DNA of 63,614 nucleotides. Source: a virus. Location: positions 1 to 63,614 of IMG/VR virus record IMGVR_UViG_3300028027_000062; one strand, 5' to 3'. Every line of letters starts with the position of its first letter. Position 1 is the first letter of the stretch. Under the pieces are notes generated by a model. It saw nothing but the letters and a program-made list of their open reading frames with translations, did not search any database and was not told where the DNA came from. Positions 6,209 through 14,898 of this stretch are shown one piece after another. The translations under genes were made by a program, and so were the position numbers.

Positions 6209-8604
6209 TGATTCCACCTCTTCCAGAACAAAGGGTTCCCCAAGCAACTAAGAATACCTTAGATTGGCAAAAGAAATGTATTATAGCACTTGTAGGTAGA
6301 GCATACTCTAATCTCTCAGGAAGTAGAACTTCTAGAGAAGCTAAACAAATTAACTATGATCTCTTTAACTCAATTGTTAATATTGAAGATTTCTCTTATG
6401 TTACTAAGCCTTATGGTGTTGATATACATGATAGTATTGGGAATCTTCCAGCTAATTTCCAAGATTATAATATTGTGCGCTCTTCTGTTCTACAACTGGT
6501 TGGTGAAGAACTTAAGAGACCTTTTACATACAAAGTGGTCTCTACTGCAGGAGAAGGTTTTAATCAATATCTTAATGAGAAAAAAGAAGCATTAGAGTAT
6601 TCTTATCTTGCTATACTTAAAAATGCTCTTGGAGAAAAAACTGAAGCAGAAACTCCTGAAGAAGTAGAAAAATACTTTACTAATAATTATACTAATAATG
6701 TAGAAATTACTGCTAATAAGATACTTAACCATTTAGAGAAAGCTCTTAAACTTAAGAATCATTTTGTTAGAGGTTTTCAAAATGCACTTACTTGTGCAGA
6801 AGAAGTATATTATGCAGGTATCTTTAATAATGAACCTACCTTAATTCCTTGGAATCCAATACACTTTGAGTGTGATAAAAATCAAGACTCACTCTTTATT
6901 GAGGATTGTGATTGGGCAGTAGGTAGAATGTGGTTAGATAGAGGACAAATACTAGATTGGTTTGGAGACCGTCTTACTGATAAGGATAAGGAGAACTTAA
7001 GGAGTGCAGAAATCTTTAATGCTACTGCTTCTTATGGACAATCTCCAGAAGTTATTACTACTACTTATCCACATTATAACTATACTGGTACTAAAATTCT
7101 TATGCAACTTGTTACATGGAAAAGTGAAAAGAAGATTGGAACTCTTACATATGTTGATGAAAAAGGACAACCACAAACAAAAATAGTTGATGAAAACTTT
7201 AAGATTCCTGCAGACTTAAGGGGGCAAATGAAGGTAGAGTGGAATTGGATTCCTAGAACATGGATTGGAGTACAAATTGGACCAACAATATTCTTTGCTT
7301 ATGAAAGCCCCTATCAGTTTAATACTGTAGATAATCCTTATAAATGTAAACTACCTTTTATTGGTAGAATATTTAATAACATTAATAGTAAGCCTACGTC
7401 TCTTGTAGATCTTATTAAACCTTATCAATACTTATATAACATTATCTGGTACAGACTAGAGTTAGAGTTTGCTAAGGCAAAGGGTAAGAAGTTTGTAATG
7501 GATATTGCTCAGATACCAAAGAGTAAAGGATGGACAGTAGAGCAATGGATGTATTACTTTGATACTCTGGGTATTGCATTTGTAAACTCAGCAGAAGAAG
7601 GTAGAGAAGGAGATCCAAGCTCTGTATCTAAATTTAACCAGTTTACTGGTATAGATATGTCTCTCTCTAACTCTATACAAGGTTACTTCTCAATGCTTAA
7701 TAAAATTGAGGAAGCAGTAGAGAATATTACTGGTATCTCTAGACAAAGAAAGGGACAAATTAATTCTTCTGAGACTGTAGGAGGTGTAGAAAGATCTGTA
7801 GTACAAAGCAATGCCTTAACTGAGATATACTTTCATGAGCACTCTATGGTTAAGGAGAAAGTACTAGAACATCTCTTAGAAATAGCTAAAATAGCTTATG
7901 CTAATAATGAACAAGGCAAGTTAGTGTTTGATGAGTTCTCTAGAACAGTATTAAATACCAAATCATTACTTAATACAGACTTTGGATTATATGTATCTGA
8001 TAGTATTAAAGATAATTCTGTTCTTGAACAACTTAAGGGTCTTGCTAAGGAAGGTATTTCCTCTGGTACTTTACAGTTCTCTAACTTTGTTACTCTACTA
8101 AAATCTAACTCTATCTCTGAAGTAGAATCTTCTATTAAGCAATCTGAGGAAAGAAAGATGAAGATGCAGGAACAACAATCTGCTACTCAACAACAACAGA
8201 TTGAGAGTAATGAAAGAATTGCTAGAGAAAGAATGGATAGAGAAGAAGCTCAAAAACAACTTGATAGAGAAGCTAGACTTAGAGAAGCTGAGATTAGAGC
8301 ACTTGGTAACATTGGTATGAGTAATCCAGACATTAATCAAAATATGATTCCTGATGTAATGGAACAAACTAAAGTTGCCCTACAACAATCTAAACAACAG
8401 TTTGAGCAGGTTGAAAAACAACAAAAAATGGAACTTGAGAAAACTAAGATGCAAGTTCAACAAGAAATGCAAGCTAAGGAGAATGCTCAACAGAATAAAG
8501 TTCATGCTGATAATATGAGGTTAGAACAACAAAAGCTTGCACTTAAGAAAGAAGAGATAGCTATTAAGAAGAAAGCTCTTAAATATAAACCTAAAAGTAA
8601 ATAA
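6208..8604 (+). CDS. Portal protein
   Basis: 798 residues, start ATG overlapping the terminase stop. Gene order (directly after terminase) and size match crAss-like portals, which form the dodecameric ring where DNA enters and leaves. Recognisable portal-type features are a helical N-terminus, a central alpha/beta part (IPWNPIHFECDKNQDSLFIE) and a helical segment with SETVGGVERSVVQSNALTEI near residue 520-545. The last 150 residues are Gln/Glu-rich coiled coil, corresponding to the barrel or internal extension. A CGTATAA motif (6156-6162) lies 45 bases upstream within terL. The assignment rests on synteny and general character rather than a catalytic motif. Confidence 0.9.
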   Translation: MIPPLPEQRVPQATKNTLDWQKKCIIALVGRAYSNLSGSRTSREAKQINYDLFNSIVNIEDFSYVTKPYGVDIHDSIGNLPANFQDYNIVRSSVLQLVGEELKRPFTYKVVSTAGEGFNQYLNEKKEALEYSYLAILKNALGEKTEAETPEEVEKYFTNNYTNNVEITANKILNHLEKALKLKNHFVRGFQNALTCAEEVYYAGIFNNEPTLIPWNPIHFECDKNQDSLFIEDCDWAVGRMWLDRGQILDWFGDRLTDKDKENLRSAEIFNATASYGQSPEVITTTYPHYNYTGTKILMQLVTWKSEKKIGTLTYVDEKGQPQTKIVDENFKIPADLRGQMKVEWNWIPRTWIGVQIGPTIFFAYESPYQFNTVDNPYKCKLPFIGRIFNNINSKPTSLVDLIKPYQYLYNIIWYRLELEFAKAKGKKFVMDIAQIPKSKGWTVEQWMYYFDTLGIAFVNSAEEGREGDPSSVSKFNQFTGIDMSLSNSIQGYFSMLNKIEEAVENITGISRQRKGQINSSETVGGVERSVVQSNALTEIYFHEHSMVKEKVLEHLLEIAKIAYANNEQGKLVFDEFSRTVLNTKSLLNTDFGLYVSDSIKDNSVLEQLKGLAKEGISSGTLQFSNFVTLLKSNSISEVESSIKQSEERKMKMQEQQSATQQQQIESNERIARERMDREEAQKQLDREARLREAEIRALGNIGMSNPDINQNMIPDVMEQTKVALQQSKQQFEQVEKQQKMELEKTKMQVQQEMQAKENAQQNKVHADNMRLEQQKLALKKEEIAIKKKALKYKPKSK

Positions 8605-8611
8605 CGTATAA
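8605..8611 (+). promoter_or_regulatory. CGTATAA candidate phage promoter
   Basis: The 24-base gap after the portal gene contains AACGTATAAAATT, 17 bases before ATG 8629. The same heptamer occurs in other gaps (10724, 16215, 47479). Interpretation as a promoter is inference. Confidence 0.4.
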
Positions 8612-8628
8612 AATTAAAAACATAAAAT

Positions 8629-8883
8629 ATGCCTAACTCAGTAAAGAAAGAGGAAGTAGAACAGGTAGTAGAAACTGTAACTCCTGTAGTAGAAGAAGTA
8701 GTACCTGTAGTAGAAATTCCTGTAGAAGTTAAACCTTCTTTTAATAAAGAAGAAATTGTAGCTAAACTTGCAGAGTTAGCTTCTATCTTTAGAACTATGT
8801 ATGGAGAACAATTGAATCCTGTATTTGCAGAGATTCATAAGTCTTTATCTAATGCACAGTATAAAATTATGCAAAACCTTTAA
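8629..8883 (+). CDS. Small acidic virion-associated protein, 84 residues
   Basis: The first half is a Val/Glu repeat (EVEQVVETVTPVVEEVVPVV) that is probably unstructured or an extended strand. The second half is a predicted helix pair (FNKEEIVAKLAELASIFRTM). It sits between portal and a Lys-rich protein, behind a CGTATAA motif, and is followed by the next gene after five bases. No known family is recognised. Its position suggests a minor head protein or scaffold helper. Confidence 0.7.
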   Translation: MPNSVKKEEVEQVVETVTPVVEEVVPVVEIPVEVKPSFNKEEIVAKLAELASIFRTMYGEQLNPVFAEIHKSLSNAQYKIMQNL

Positions 8884-8888
8884 TAGAT

Positions 8889-10685
8889 ATGAATAAGAAA
8901 GGTATTAAAAAATATCAAGCAGGTGCTGATGCAGTACCTACTACATTTAGTGATAAAGCAAGTGCTTTTATGGGAAGTAATGGAAGTGCAATAACTTCAG
9001 CTGCTGGAAGCTTAATGCCTTTACTTATGAAAAAACCAGACCCTAATGCCAAACCTTATAAGAAAGGTACTAACTTAATTAAGTATCAACAAGGTAATAA
9101 AAAAACTAAAGTTTTACCAGATACAGGATCTTCTTTTGAAATTACAATGGATGATCTTGCAGATTCTACATTAGGTGCTAAAGCTAAAGGACAAAGTGCT
9201 TCTGCAAAATCTAATGAAAATACAAATACTTCTGAAGATAAAAATAAACCAAAACAAACTAAAGGTGTAAGTACAGGTAAACAAGCTGCTGTATCAGGAG
9301 CTGTTGGTGCTTTAGGAGCAGGACTTAGATCTTATGGTGAAAGTGGTCCTGGAAAACTTAAATCAGTTTCTAAAGCTGTAGGTAACTTAATTAAATATGC
9401 ATCTCCTCTTGTATCTGCTACAGAAAGTGTTAGGAAAAATATAGATACTAAAACAGGAGATATTTCTTACGGAAAAGCATTAGGTCAATTTCTTTTAGAT
9501 CAAGCTGCTGGTAAAGCAGGAGGAGCTTCAGTTAGAATTCCATATAAAACAGCATCAAGAACTATGAAACAAGTTGATGATGTTATAGAAGATATGGCTA
9601 AAAGAAAAGAAACTTTAGTGGAATCTAAAAAAGCTAGTAAAGCTTATTATAATGATAAAAAAAGTGCAATAAAAGCTGATGCTGATGCTGATGCAAATAA
9701 TCTTAAAAAATACAAAGAGGATTTTGCTAAGTTTGAAATAAATAAAACTCGTAATAAAAAAGCTAAACCTCCTGTAAAACCTGAACCTAGCACATTTAAT
9801 CAAAAAGAATTTGCTAAAAAAGAAAAACCTTCTTTACAATATGGAGAAAGAGTAAACATTAAATCTATTCCTCAAATTGCTAAAGAAGCTGCTTCTGAAG
9901 AATTTAAAGCTCCGGCATTGCTTAAAAAAATTCAAGAGTATCGTAAAGATATTAATGCTGGTAATCAAAAAACACAACTATCAGATAGGCAAAAAGAAAT
10001 TAATTTAGAAAATAGAAGAACGTTTAGGAAACTTGAGAATACTTTTGGTTTATCTGAAAAAGAGTTTTTAGGAAAACTTAAAAAAAGTGGAAAGTCTATT
10101 GAAGATTTCTATCAAGATTTGATGGAAACATCTAGAAGTAAAGGAATATCAACAGTTGGAGAACAAAGAAGAGCAAGAAAACCTGTTGTAGATTTAACTG
10201 AAAAACTAAAAGAAAAAAGACAACTTCCTGAAAGAAAAAAAGCTGCTCAAGAAAAAGTAATTAATAAAGAAGCAACTAAAAATCAACAAAAACTTATTAC
10301 TTATAAGAATCAAACTGAGGAGCAAAAAGCAACTGCAATACAAAAATTTAAAGAAAACAGAAAAGCTCCTATTACTTTTACACCTGAGAGAACTAGAAGA
10401 CCAGTAGAAGATATTACTCCTACTCCTAGAAAATCTCAACTTTTGCTTCCTGAAAGTCCTGTTACAATAGAAAGAAGAGCTAATAAAAAAGCTAAAGCTA
10501 AAGCTACAAGAGAATCTAATACTCTTAAAAAAGAACAAGAAGCAGCAAGATCAAAAGCAGAAGCAGAAGCATTAGCTGCTAAACAAGCTAAACAAGAAAA
10601 AGCAGCAGCTACTAGAGCAGCTAATAAAGAAAAGCAAATTGATGAAAAAGTTAAAAAAATTAAGTTCTATGGAACTGGAAAATAA
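8889..10685 (+). CDS. Lys/Ala-rich cargo-like virion protein, 598 residues
   Basis: A very basic, low-complexity protein with long Lys/Glu/Ala helices. It has a glycine-rich membrane-like patch (GAVGALGAGLRSYG, about residues 138-151) and a short ADADADA repeat near residue 262. It carries the shared motif three times: KKYQAGAD at the N-terminus, YKKGTNLIKYQQGN (about 59-72) and KIKFYGTGK at the very C-terminus. Proteins of this kind in crAss-like phages are virion cargo ejected with the DNA; that role here is inference. It lies between portal and scaffold-like genes, away from the other motif-bearing proteins at 21797-28573. Confidence 0.8.
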   Translation: MNKKGIKKYQAGADAVPTTFSDKASAFMGSNGSAITSAAGSLMPLLMKKPDPNAKPYKKGTNLIKYQQGNKKTKVLPDTGSSFEITMDDLADSTLGAKAKGQSASAKSNENTNTSEDKNKPKQTKGVSTGKQAAVSGAVGALGAGLRSYGESGPGKLKSVSKAVGNLIKYASPLVSATESVRKNIDTKTGDISYGKALGQFLLDQAAGKAGGASVRIPYKTASRTMKQVDDVIEDMAKRKETLVESKKASKAYYNDKKSAIKADADADANNLKKYKEDFAKFEINKTRNKKAKPPVKPEPSTFNQKEFAKKEKPSLQYGERVNIKSIPQIAKEAASEEFKAPALLKKIQEYRKDINAGNQKTQLSDRQKEINLENRRTFRKLENTFGLSEKEFLGKLKKSGKSIEDFYQDLMETSRSKGISTVGEQRRARKPVVDLTEKLKEKRQLPERKKAAQEKVINKEATKNQQKLITYKNQTEEQKATAIQKFKENRKAPITFTPERTRRPVEDITPTPRKSQLLLPESPVTIERRANKKAKAKATRESNTLKKEQEAARSKAEAEALAAKQAKQEKAAATRAANKEKQIDEKVKKIKFYGTGK

Positions 10686-10689
10686 AAAA

Positions 10690-10708
10690 TCTAATGAAAA
10701 ATATTAGA
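10690..10708 (+). terminator. Weak hairpin after the 8889-10685 gene
   Basis: TCTAAT and ATTAGA can pair around a seven-base A-rich loop. The stem is short and lacks a clear U-tract, so any termination would be weak. It is followed by CGTATAA at 10724. Confidence 0.25.
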
Positions 10709-10723
10709 GAGTATAATAAACAA

Positions 10724-10730
10724 CGTATAA
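10724..10730 (+). promoter_or_regulatory. CGTATAA candidate phage promoter
   Basis: Located in the 65-base gap before the scaffold-like gene, 20 bases ahead of ATG 10751, in the context CAACGTATAACAATT. It fits the pattern of the other CGTATAA sites in rightward gaps. Confidence 0.4.
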
Positions 10731-10750
10731 CAATTTAAAATTAGAACAAC

Positions 10751-11734
10751 ATGTTTGGAGACTTTGTAGAAGAAGAACTAGAAAATGAAAAAACTACAGT
10801 TGAAGAGACACCTGTAGAGGAGGAAAATCTTGAAGAAGACTTTGATGAGGATGAATACTCAGATGAGGATTTTGAAGAGAGTGATGAAGAGGTAGAAGAT
10901 GATGAAAATAAAACTGCTTATCAGATTCTTATGGAGGATCTGGTAGAAAAAGGAGTTTTATTTGCAGATGAGGACAAGGAGTATGATACTAGTGAAGATG
11001 GTATTCAAGAACTCCTTGAAGATACTGTAAATGCAAGACTTGGTTCTCTCTTTGAAGAGAATGAAGACCTTGCTATGCTATATGATGTAGTACAAAACGG
11101 AGGTTCAATCCAAGATGTAATGCAGATTTATGGTGAAGTAAATTACAGTGAGTTAGATATGTCTGATGCAGGTACTCAAGAGCAAGTAGTAATTGATTAC
11201 TATACTGCTAAGGGTCTTTCTGAAGATAGAATTACTCGTCTTATTGAGGGTTCTAAAGATGATGGATCTTTTGGTAATGAAGTACAAGAAGCATACTCTG
11301 CTCTTGTTAATTCTCAAAAAGCTCAGATGCAAGAATATCTTGAGGGCTTGGAACAAAGGAAAGTTGATGAGCAAGAAGCTGCCAGAGAACAAATGGTAAC
11401 TCTTAGACAAACCATCAATAATATTGAAGAGATTCAAGGCTTTAAGATGGATAAAAGAACTAGAGATGATTTCTTTAATTATATGACACAGCCAACTAAA
11501 AATGGTATGACTAGATTACAGGAAGATGCTCAGGATTATGAGAAACAGTTAGTTATGGCTTTTATGTATTACACAAACTTCAATTCTGAAGATTTACAAA
11601 GAAGAGCTACTACTAATGTTGCTGATAAACTCTCTAAAGCTTTGAAGTCCCAGAAGGATAGTAATATTCGTTCAGGTTCCTCAGGTAGTAAGAGAAATAG
11701 TAATATTGATGACTTTGATGACATCATAATTTAA
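10751..11734 (+). CDS. Scaffold-like acidic protein, 327 residues
   Basis: The first 60 residues are almost entirely Glu/Asp (for example EEDFDEDEYSDEDFEE). The middle is helical and Gln/Glu-rich. The C-terminus switches to a basic, Ser-rich tail (SGSSGSKRNSN) ending in DDFDDIII. An acidic N-terminus, helical rod and basic tail directly before the major capsid gene are the hallmarks of a phage scaffolding protein, which guides capsid assembly and then leaves. No protease motif is seen inside it. The call rests on composition and position. Confidence 0.75.
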   Translation: MFGDFVEEELENEKTTVEETPVEEENLEEDFDEDEYSDEDFEESDEEVEDDENKTAYQILMEDLVEKGVLFADEDKEYDTSEDGIQELLEDTVNARLGSLFEENEDLAMLYDVVQNGGSIQDVMQIYGEVNYSELDMSDAGTQEQVVIDYYTAKGLSEDRITRLIEGSKDDGSFGNEVQEAYSALVNSQKAQMQEYLEGLEQRKVDEQEAAREQMVTLRQTINNIEEIQGFKMDKRTRDDFFNYMTQPTKNGMTRLQEDAQDYEKQLVMAFMYYTNFNSEDLQRRATTNVADKLSKALKSQKDSNIRSGSSGSKRNSNIDDFDDIII

Positions 11735-11769
11735 AAAATGTAAAACCTTTAAAAAAATAAATAAATAAA

Positions 11770-13230
11770 ATGGATGTTAATGTAAATTCCAGTAATCTCC
11801 CTAGACTGATTGATGCTAGGGCGGTCTCAGGTGCACTTACTGACAGTAATAAACTAGATCAGTTGTTACTGCGTAAACCTTTCCAATTTGGACAGGTAGT
11901 ATCTTACCTTTTGGGTAAGCAATATGGTCATTCTCTACAGTGTCTTACTGAGGCTCTTGGTAGAATTGAAGAGAAGGAAATTGATAGCAATATCTATCAG
12001 TGGGATGTAGCATATATGAATGATAGAACTATCAAGATTACTGCTGGTCCTACTTCTACTGTTGCTAATCAAGGTCTTAACTGTACTCCTGTACAATTGA
12101 CTTTGGAAGAGAAATGGTTCTCTGGTATTGATAAAGTAAGAACTGATACAGGTGCTCTTGTAAACATTATTGCTGATCCTATTCAGACTGGTAATGGTTG
12201 GTTGTATACTTTCCAATTCTCTGATCCTGCTCAATACTTTGATCCTAATGATATTGTTGTAGGTGCTAAATTGAGTAGAGCTTATTCTCCAGTATCTGAG
12301 ATGTCAGATAGAGGTGGATGGGTAGATTTCTTCTCACCTGCTAAATTTGAGAACTACTTCACTACTCACAGAATTGAGCATGCTATCTCTGCTGAAGCTA
12401 TGAAACAAAAGATTGCTATTGAGTTGACTAAATCTGATGGAAGCAAAACCTTCTCTTGGATTGAGAAAGCTAAATGGGAAGCTATGGCACAACTCTTGAA
12501 GAGAGAAGAGATTGCACTTATGTATGGTACTATGTCTAAAGGCAATGTACTAGGACCTAATGGTAGACCTATCATTGAAGGAGCTGGTTTGAGACAACAA
12601 ATCTCTAACAGAAACAAACAAACTTACAACAGACTTTCTTATGATATGTTGCAAGATTACTTAATGAACCTTTCTTGGATTGCCAATGGTCAATCTGGTG
12701 GTGACTTTAAGTTTGTAATGATGACTGGTAGACAAGGTATGATTGAGTTTGATAGAGCAATTCAAGAGAAAGTAAGAAATCTCTCTATCAAAGTTTACGA
12801 AGGTGGTCAGTTTGTATCAGGTTCTGGTATGAATATGAGCTTTGGTTCTCAATTCAAAACTTGTATTTTCCCTAATGCACTGGAAGTAACTGTAGTACAT
12901 TGTCCTCTATATGATGATATTGTTCTTAACAGACAACTTGACCCTGCTACTGGATATCCTTTGGAATCCTCTCGTTTTACTATCTTCAACATTGGTAACA
13001 ATGCTAATGGTGCTAACCTTGTTAAAGTAACCTTGAAAGGTGCTCAAATGGGTTCAATCCAGATTGAAGGTATGACTGATATCAATGGTAACTACAAGCA
13101 AGGATTTGCTCCTTCTAGCTCTGCTCTTGATGGTGCACAAATTCACATGATTAGAAGGTCTGGTATCCTGTTGAAAGATCCTCTTTCTGCCGGTGAATTG
13201 GTTCCTGCTAAGATTGGTAAATTCGTCTAA
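11770..13230 (+). CDS. Major capsid protein
   Basis: 486 residues, close to the usual crAss-like capsid length. It follows the scaffold-like gene and precedes a terminator. The N-terminus (RLIDARAVSGALTDSNKL), the middle FSWIEKAKWEAMAQLL and C-terminal PLYDDIVLNRQLDPATGYPL resemble crAss-like capsid proteins with the HK97 fold. Codon use differs from its neighbours, with more AAC, TTC, ATC and TTG, as expected for the most abundant protein. Its own downstream hairpin (13251-13282) would keep this message distinct. Confidence 0.9.
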   Translation: MDVNVNSSNLPRLIDARAVSGALTDSNKLDQLLLRKPFQFGQVVSYLLGKQYGHSLQCLTEALGRIEEKEIDSNIYQWDVAYMNDRTIKITAGPTSTVANQGLNCTPVQLTLEEKWFSGIDKVRTDTGALVNIIADPIQTGNGWLYTFQFSDPAQYFDPNDIVVGAKLSRAYSPVSEMSDRGGWVDFFSPAKFENYFTTHRIEHAISAEAMKQKIAIELTKSDGSKTFSWIEKAKWEAMAQLLKREEIALMYGTMSKGNVLGPNGRPIIEGAGLRQQISNRNKQTYNRLSYDMLQDYLMNLSWIANGQSGGDFKFVMMTGRQGMIEFDRAIQEKVRNLSIKVYEGGQFVSGSGMNMSFGSQFKTCIFPNALEVTVVHCPLYDDIVLNRQLDPATGYPLESSRFTIFNIGNNANGANLVKVTLKGAQMGSIQIEGMTDINGNYKQGFAPSSSALDGAQIHMIRRSGILLKDPLSAGELVPAKIGKFV

Positions 13231-13250
13231 TTTTTCTCATGTTGTTGTAG

Positions 13251-13282
13251 GATAGGGGCAGAAACTTTTTCTGTTCCCTATC
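13251..13282 (+). terminator. Hairpin terminator after the capsid gene
   Basis: GATAGGG and CAGAAA pair with TTTCTG and CCCTATC around a short loop, with a small internal mismatch. Flanking ATGTTG and CAACAT can extend the stem outward. The U-tract is poor, but the stem is one of the strongest in the window and lies 20 bases after the stop codon. Confidence 0.7.
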
Positions 13283-13293
13283 TTATTCCAACA

Positions 13294-13301
13294 TATATTT
13301 G
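13294..13301 (+). promoter_or_regulatory. TATATTTG: Bacteroidota-type -7 element before 13326
   Basis: TATATTTGCAAC directly follows the capsid terminator and precedes ATG 13326 by 24 bases. The match to TAnnTTTG and the position after a terminator make restart of transcription by a host-type holoenzyme plausible. No clear -33 element is seen. Confidence 0.4.
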
Positions 13302-13325
13302 CAACAACAAAAGATTTAAAACATT

Positions 13326-14186
13326 ATGAAATATAGATTAAAAAGTTCTCCTAAAAGCTCATGGGGTTTTGTTAAAGGAGGTAAGAAGTATACACAGTTT
13401 GATAAAACTAAATATAGAGTAGTAGCATATAAAGATATGTCTAATAACTTTATTACAGGTTTATCTAAAGACGATGAAAAGTATTTTGAAGAAAAACTAG
13501 GTAAACCTATGGGTTACTTTTCTGCTAGAAGTAATTTTTGGTATGATAGTCCTATTGAGTGCTTTGGTGAAATGCACCCAGGATTTTGGTTTGATTATGA
13601 GGTAAACTTAGATGCTGAAGGAAAAGATCAAGGTAAGATTATTGAGACAGGAGAAGCTGATATTGATGAGGTGTGGAATGAGTTAAGAATTAAGTTCTTG
13701 ATGGTTAATCCTTCTGTAGCTTATAATAACTCTAACAATGCACAAGCTATGTTAGAACTATCTTCTCTTGCAGAAGTATCTAAACAAAAAGTTGAGAATA
13801 GAAGACATAAAGCTGAAGCTTATGCTAAGTATCTCACCCTTACTCCGGAAGATAAGAGAAAATACTTTACAGTTATTACTGGTAAGAGTTCTGCTAATCT
13901 ACTAGACAATGCTATTGATGAAAGACTTACAGATTATATTGAGGGGTCTCCTGCACAGGCAGATACTTTAGTATCACTTATTAATGATCCTTCTGTAGAT
14001 GAGAAATATAAGTATAACCAACTATTCCTTGCAGGAAACATTATTAAAGATGCTAATGGTTATAAGTTTAATGGTATTCAATTAGGCTTTACATTTGATG
14101 AGATTTACAAGTTCTTAAAAGATAAGAAAAATCAAGAACTTAAAGATCTTGTTAATAAAGCGTATGATAAGATGTTAACAGTATAA
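13326..14186 (+). CDS. Conserved head-associated protein, 286 residues
   Basis: The first gene after the capsid terminator. The N-terminal part is basic and aromatic (MKYRLKSSPKSSWGFVKGGK). The middle contains conserved-looking aromatic pairs (FGEMHPGFWFDYEVNL), and the C-terminal half is helical (ELKDLVNKAYDKMLTV). I do not recognise a named family. In crAss-like phages the gene after the capsid is usually a conserved uncharacterised structural or assembly protein, which is the best guess. The next gene starts four bases after its stop. Confidence 0.8.
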   Translation: MKYRLKSSPKSSWGFVKGGKKYTQFDKTKYRVVAYKDMSNNFITGLSKDDEKYFEEKLGKPMGYFSARSNFWYDSPIECFGEMHPGFWFDYEVNLDAEGKDQGKIIETGEADIDEVWNELRIKFLMVNPSVAYNNSNNAQAMLELSSLAEVSKQKVENRRHKAEAYAKYLTLTPEDKRKYFTVITGKSSANLLDNAIDERLTDYIEGSPAQADTLVSLINDPSVDEKYKYNQLFLAGNIIKDANGYKFNGIQLGFTFDEIYKFLKDKKNQELKDLVNKAYDKMLTV

Positions 14187-14189
14187 GGT

Positions 14190-14864
14190 ATGAATATTAT
14201 AGAATGGCATCAAGCATTTAAGGTACAACTAGATACTCTAGATACACAGAGTGCTTTACGTTTACAACCTGAAGTGGTTGATGTCTTTCTAAATAAAGCC
14301 ATTAATAAGATAATGATAGAGCTTTATGATTCTTATGAAGAGTCTCAAGAACTATCAGATGCAATGTCTTCACAGATAATAATTCAATCTATACCTTCTA
14401 CTAATCCTGTATTAACTATAACTCCTACAAGTTTTCCTAATCAATGGAAAGTAAGTATTCCTAGTAATTATTATCACCACCTGCAATCTTATGCAACTTT
14501 ACAAATTGGTAATACTAAAGGAGTAGTAAGAACAGTTAAACAACTACTTGATACTGAGAACAAAGTATTAAGTAATCCTTTTGAGAGAGCAGATGATACA
14601 GAAGTTCCTATCTTCTTTAAAGATGGTGGGATATATGTATACACACCTGATGGGTATACTTTAGATAGTTTTAATATAACTTATCTTAAAAATCCTATAC
14701 AAGTCTCGTATAAAGGTAATAGTAGCAACGGCTTTCAGCCTATTAGTTCTGATATAGATGAATATCTACATGAAAGGATTATTAACCTAGCTGTTATCTA
14801 CGCACTTGAAACATATGGTTCTGAGAGGACACCAGTTAAAGTGCAAATTAAAGATGTAAATTAA
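14190..14864 (+). CDS. Head-tail adaptor or ring protein, 224 residues
   Basis: The N-terminus (EWHQAFKVQLDTLDTQSALR, then EVVDVFLNKAINKIMIELYD) matches the helical start of crAss-like adaptor/ring proteins, where a LDT/LDE turn and a DxFLNKA helix recur. The middle is beta-rich with a YHHLQSY segment, and the C-terminus returns to a helix with a conserved-looking DEYLHERIINLAVIYALE. It probably forms a ring below the portal. The assignment rests on gene position and pattern, not on a catalytic motif. Confidence 0.75.
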   Translation: MNIIEWHQAFKVQLDTLDTQSALRLQPEVVDVFLNKAINKIMIELYDSYEESQELSDAMSSQIIIQSIPSTNPVLTITPTSFPNQWKVSIPSNYYHHLQSYATLQIGNTKGVVRTVKQLLDTENKVLSNPFERADDTEVPIFFKDGGIYVYTPDGYTLDSFNITYLKNPIQVSYKGNSSNGFQPISSDIDEYLHERIINLAVIYALETYGSERTPVKVQIKDVN

Positions 14865-14898
14865 ATAAATTTTATAAACTAAAAAACAAATTAAAAAA

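Noticed and set aside
9670-9695. Short GCTGAT tandem repeat
   Set aside because: Only about three and a half units encoding Ala-Asp within a low-complexity helix; no sign of a functional repeat array.
9615-10538. Long minus-strand frames rich in Phe, Ser and Cys over the Lys-rich cargo gene
   Set aside because: Antisense shadows of Lys/Glu-rich codons always give Phe/Ser-rich frames. No start signals or gaps support them.
11100-13060. GGTTCAATCC strings resembling tRNA T-arms (near 11101 and 13050)
   Set aside because: Both lie inside clear coding regions and no acceptor or anticodon stem can be drawn around them.
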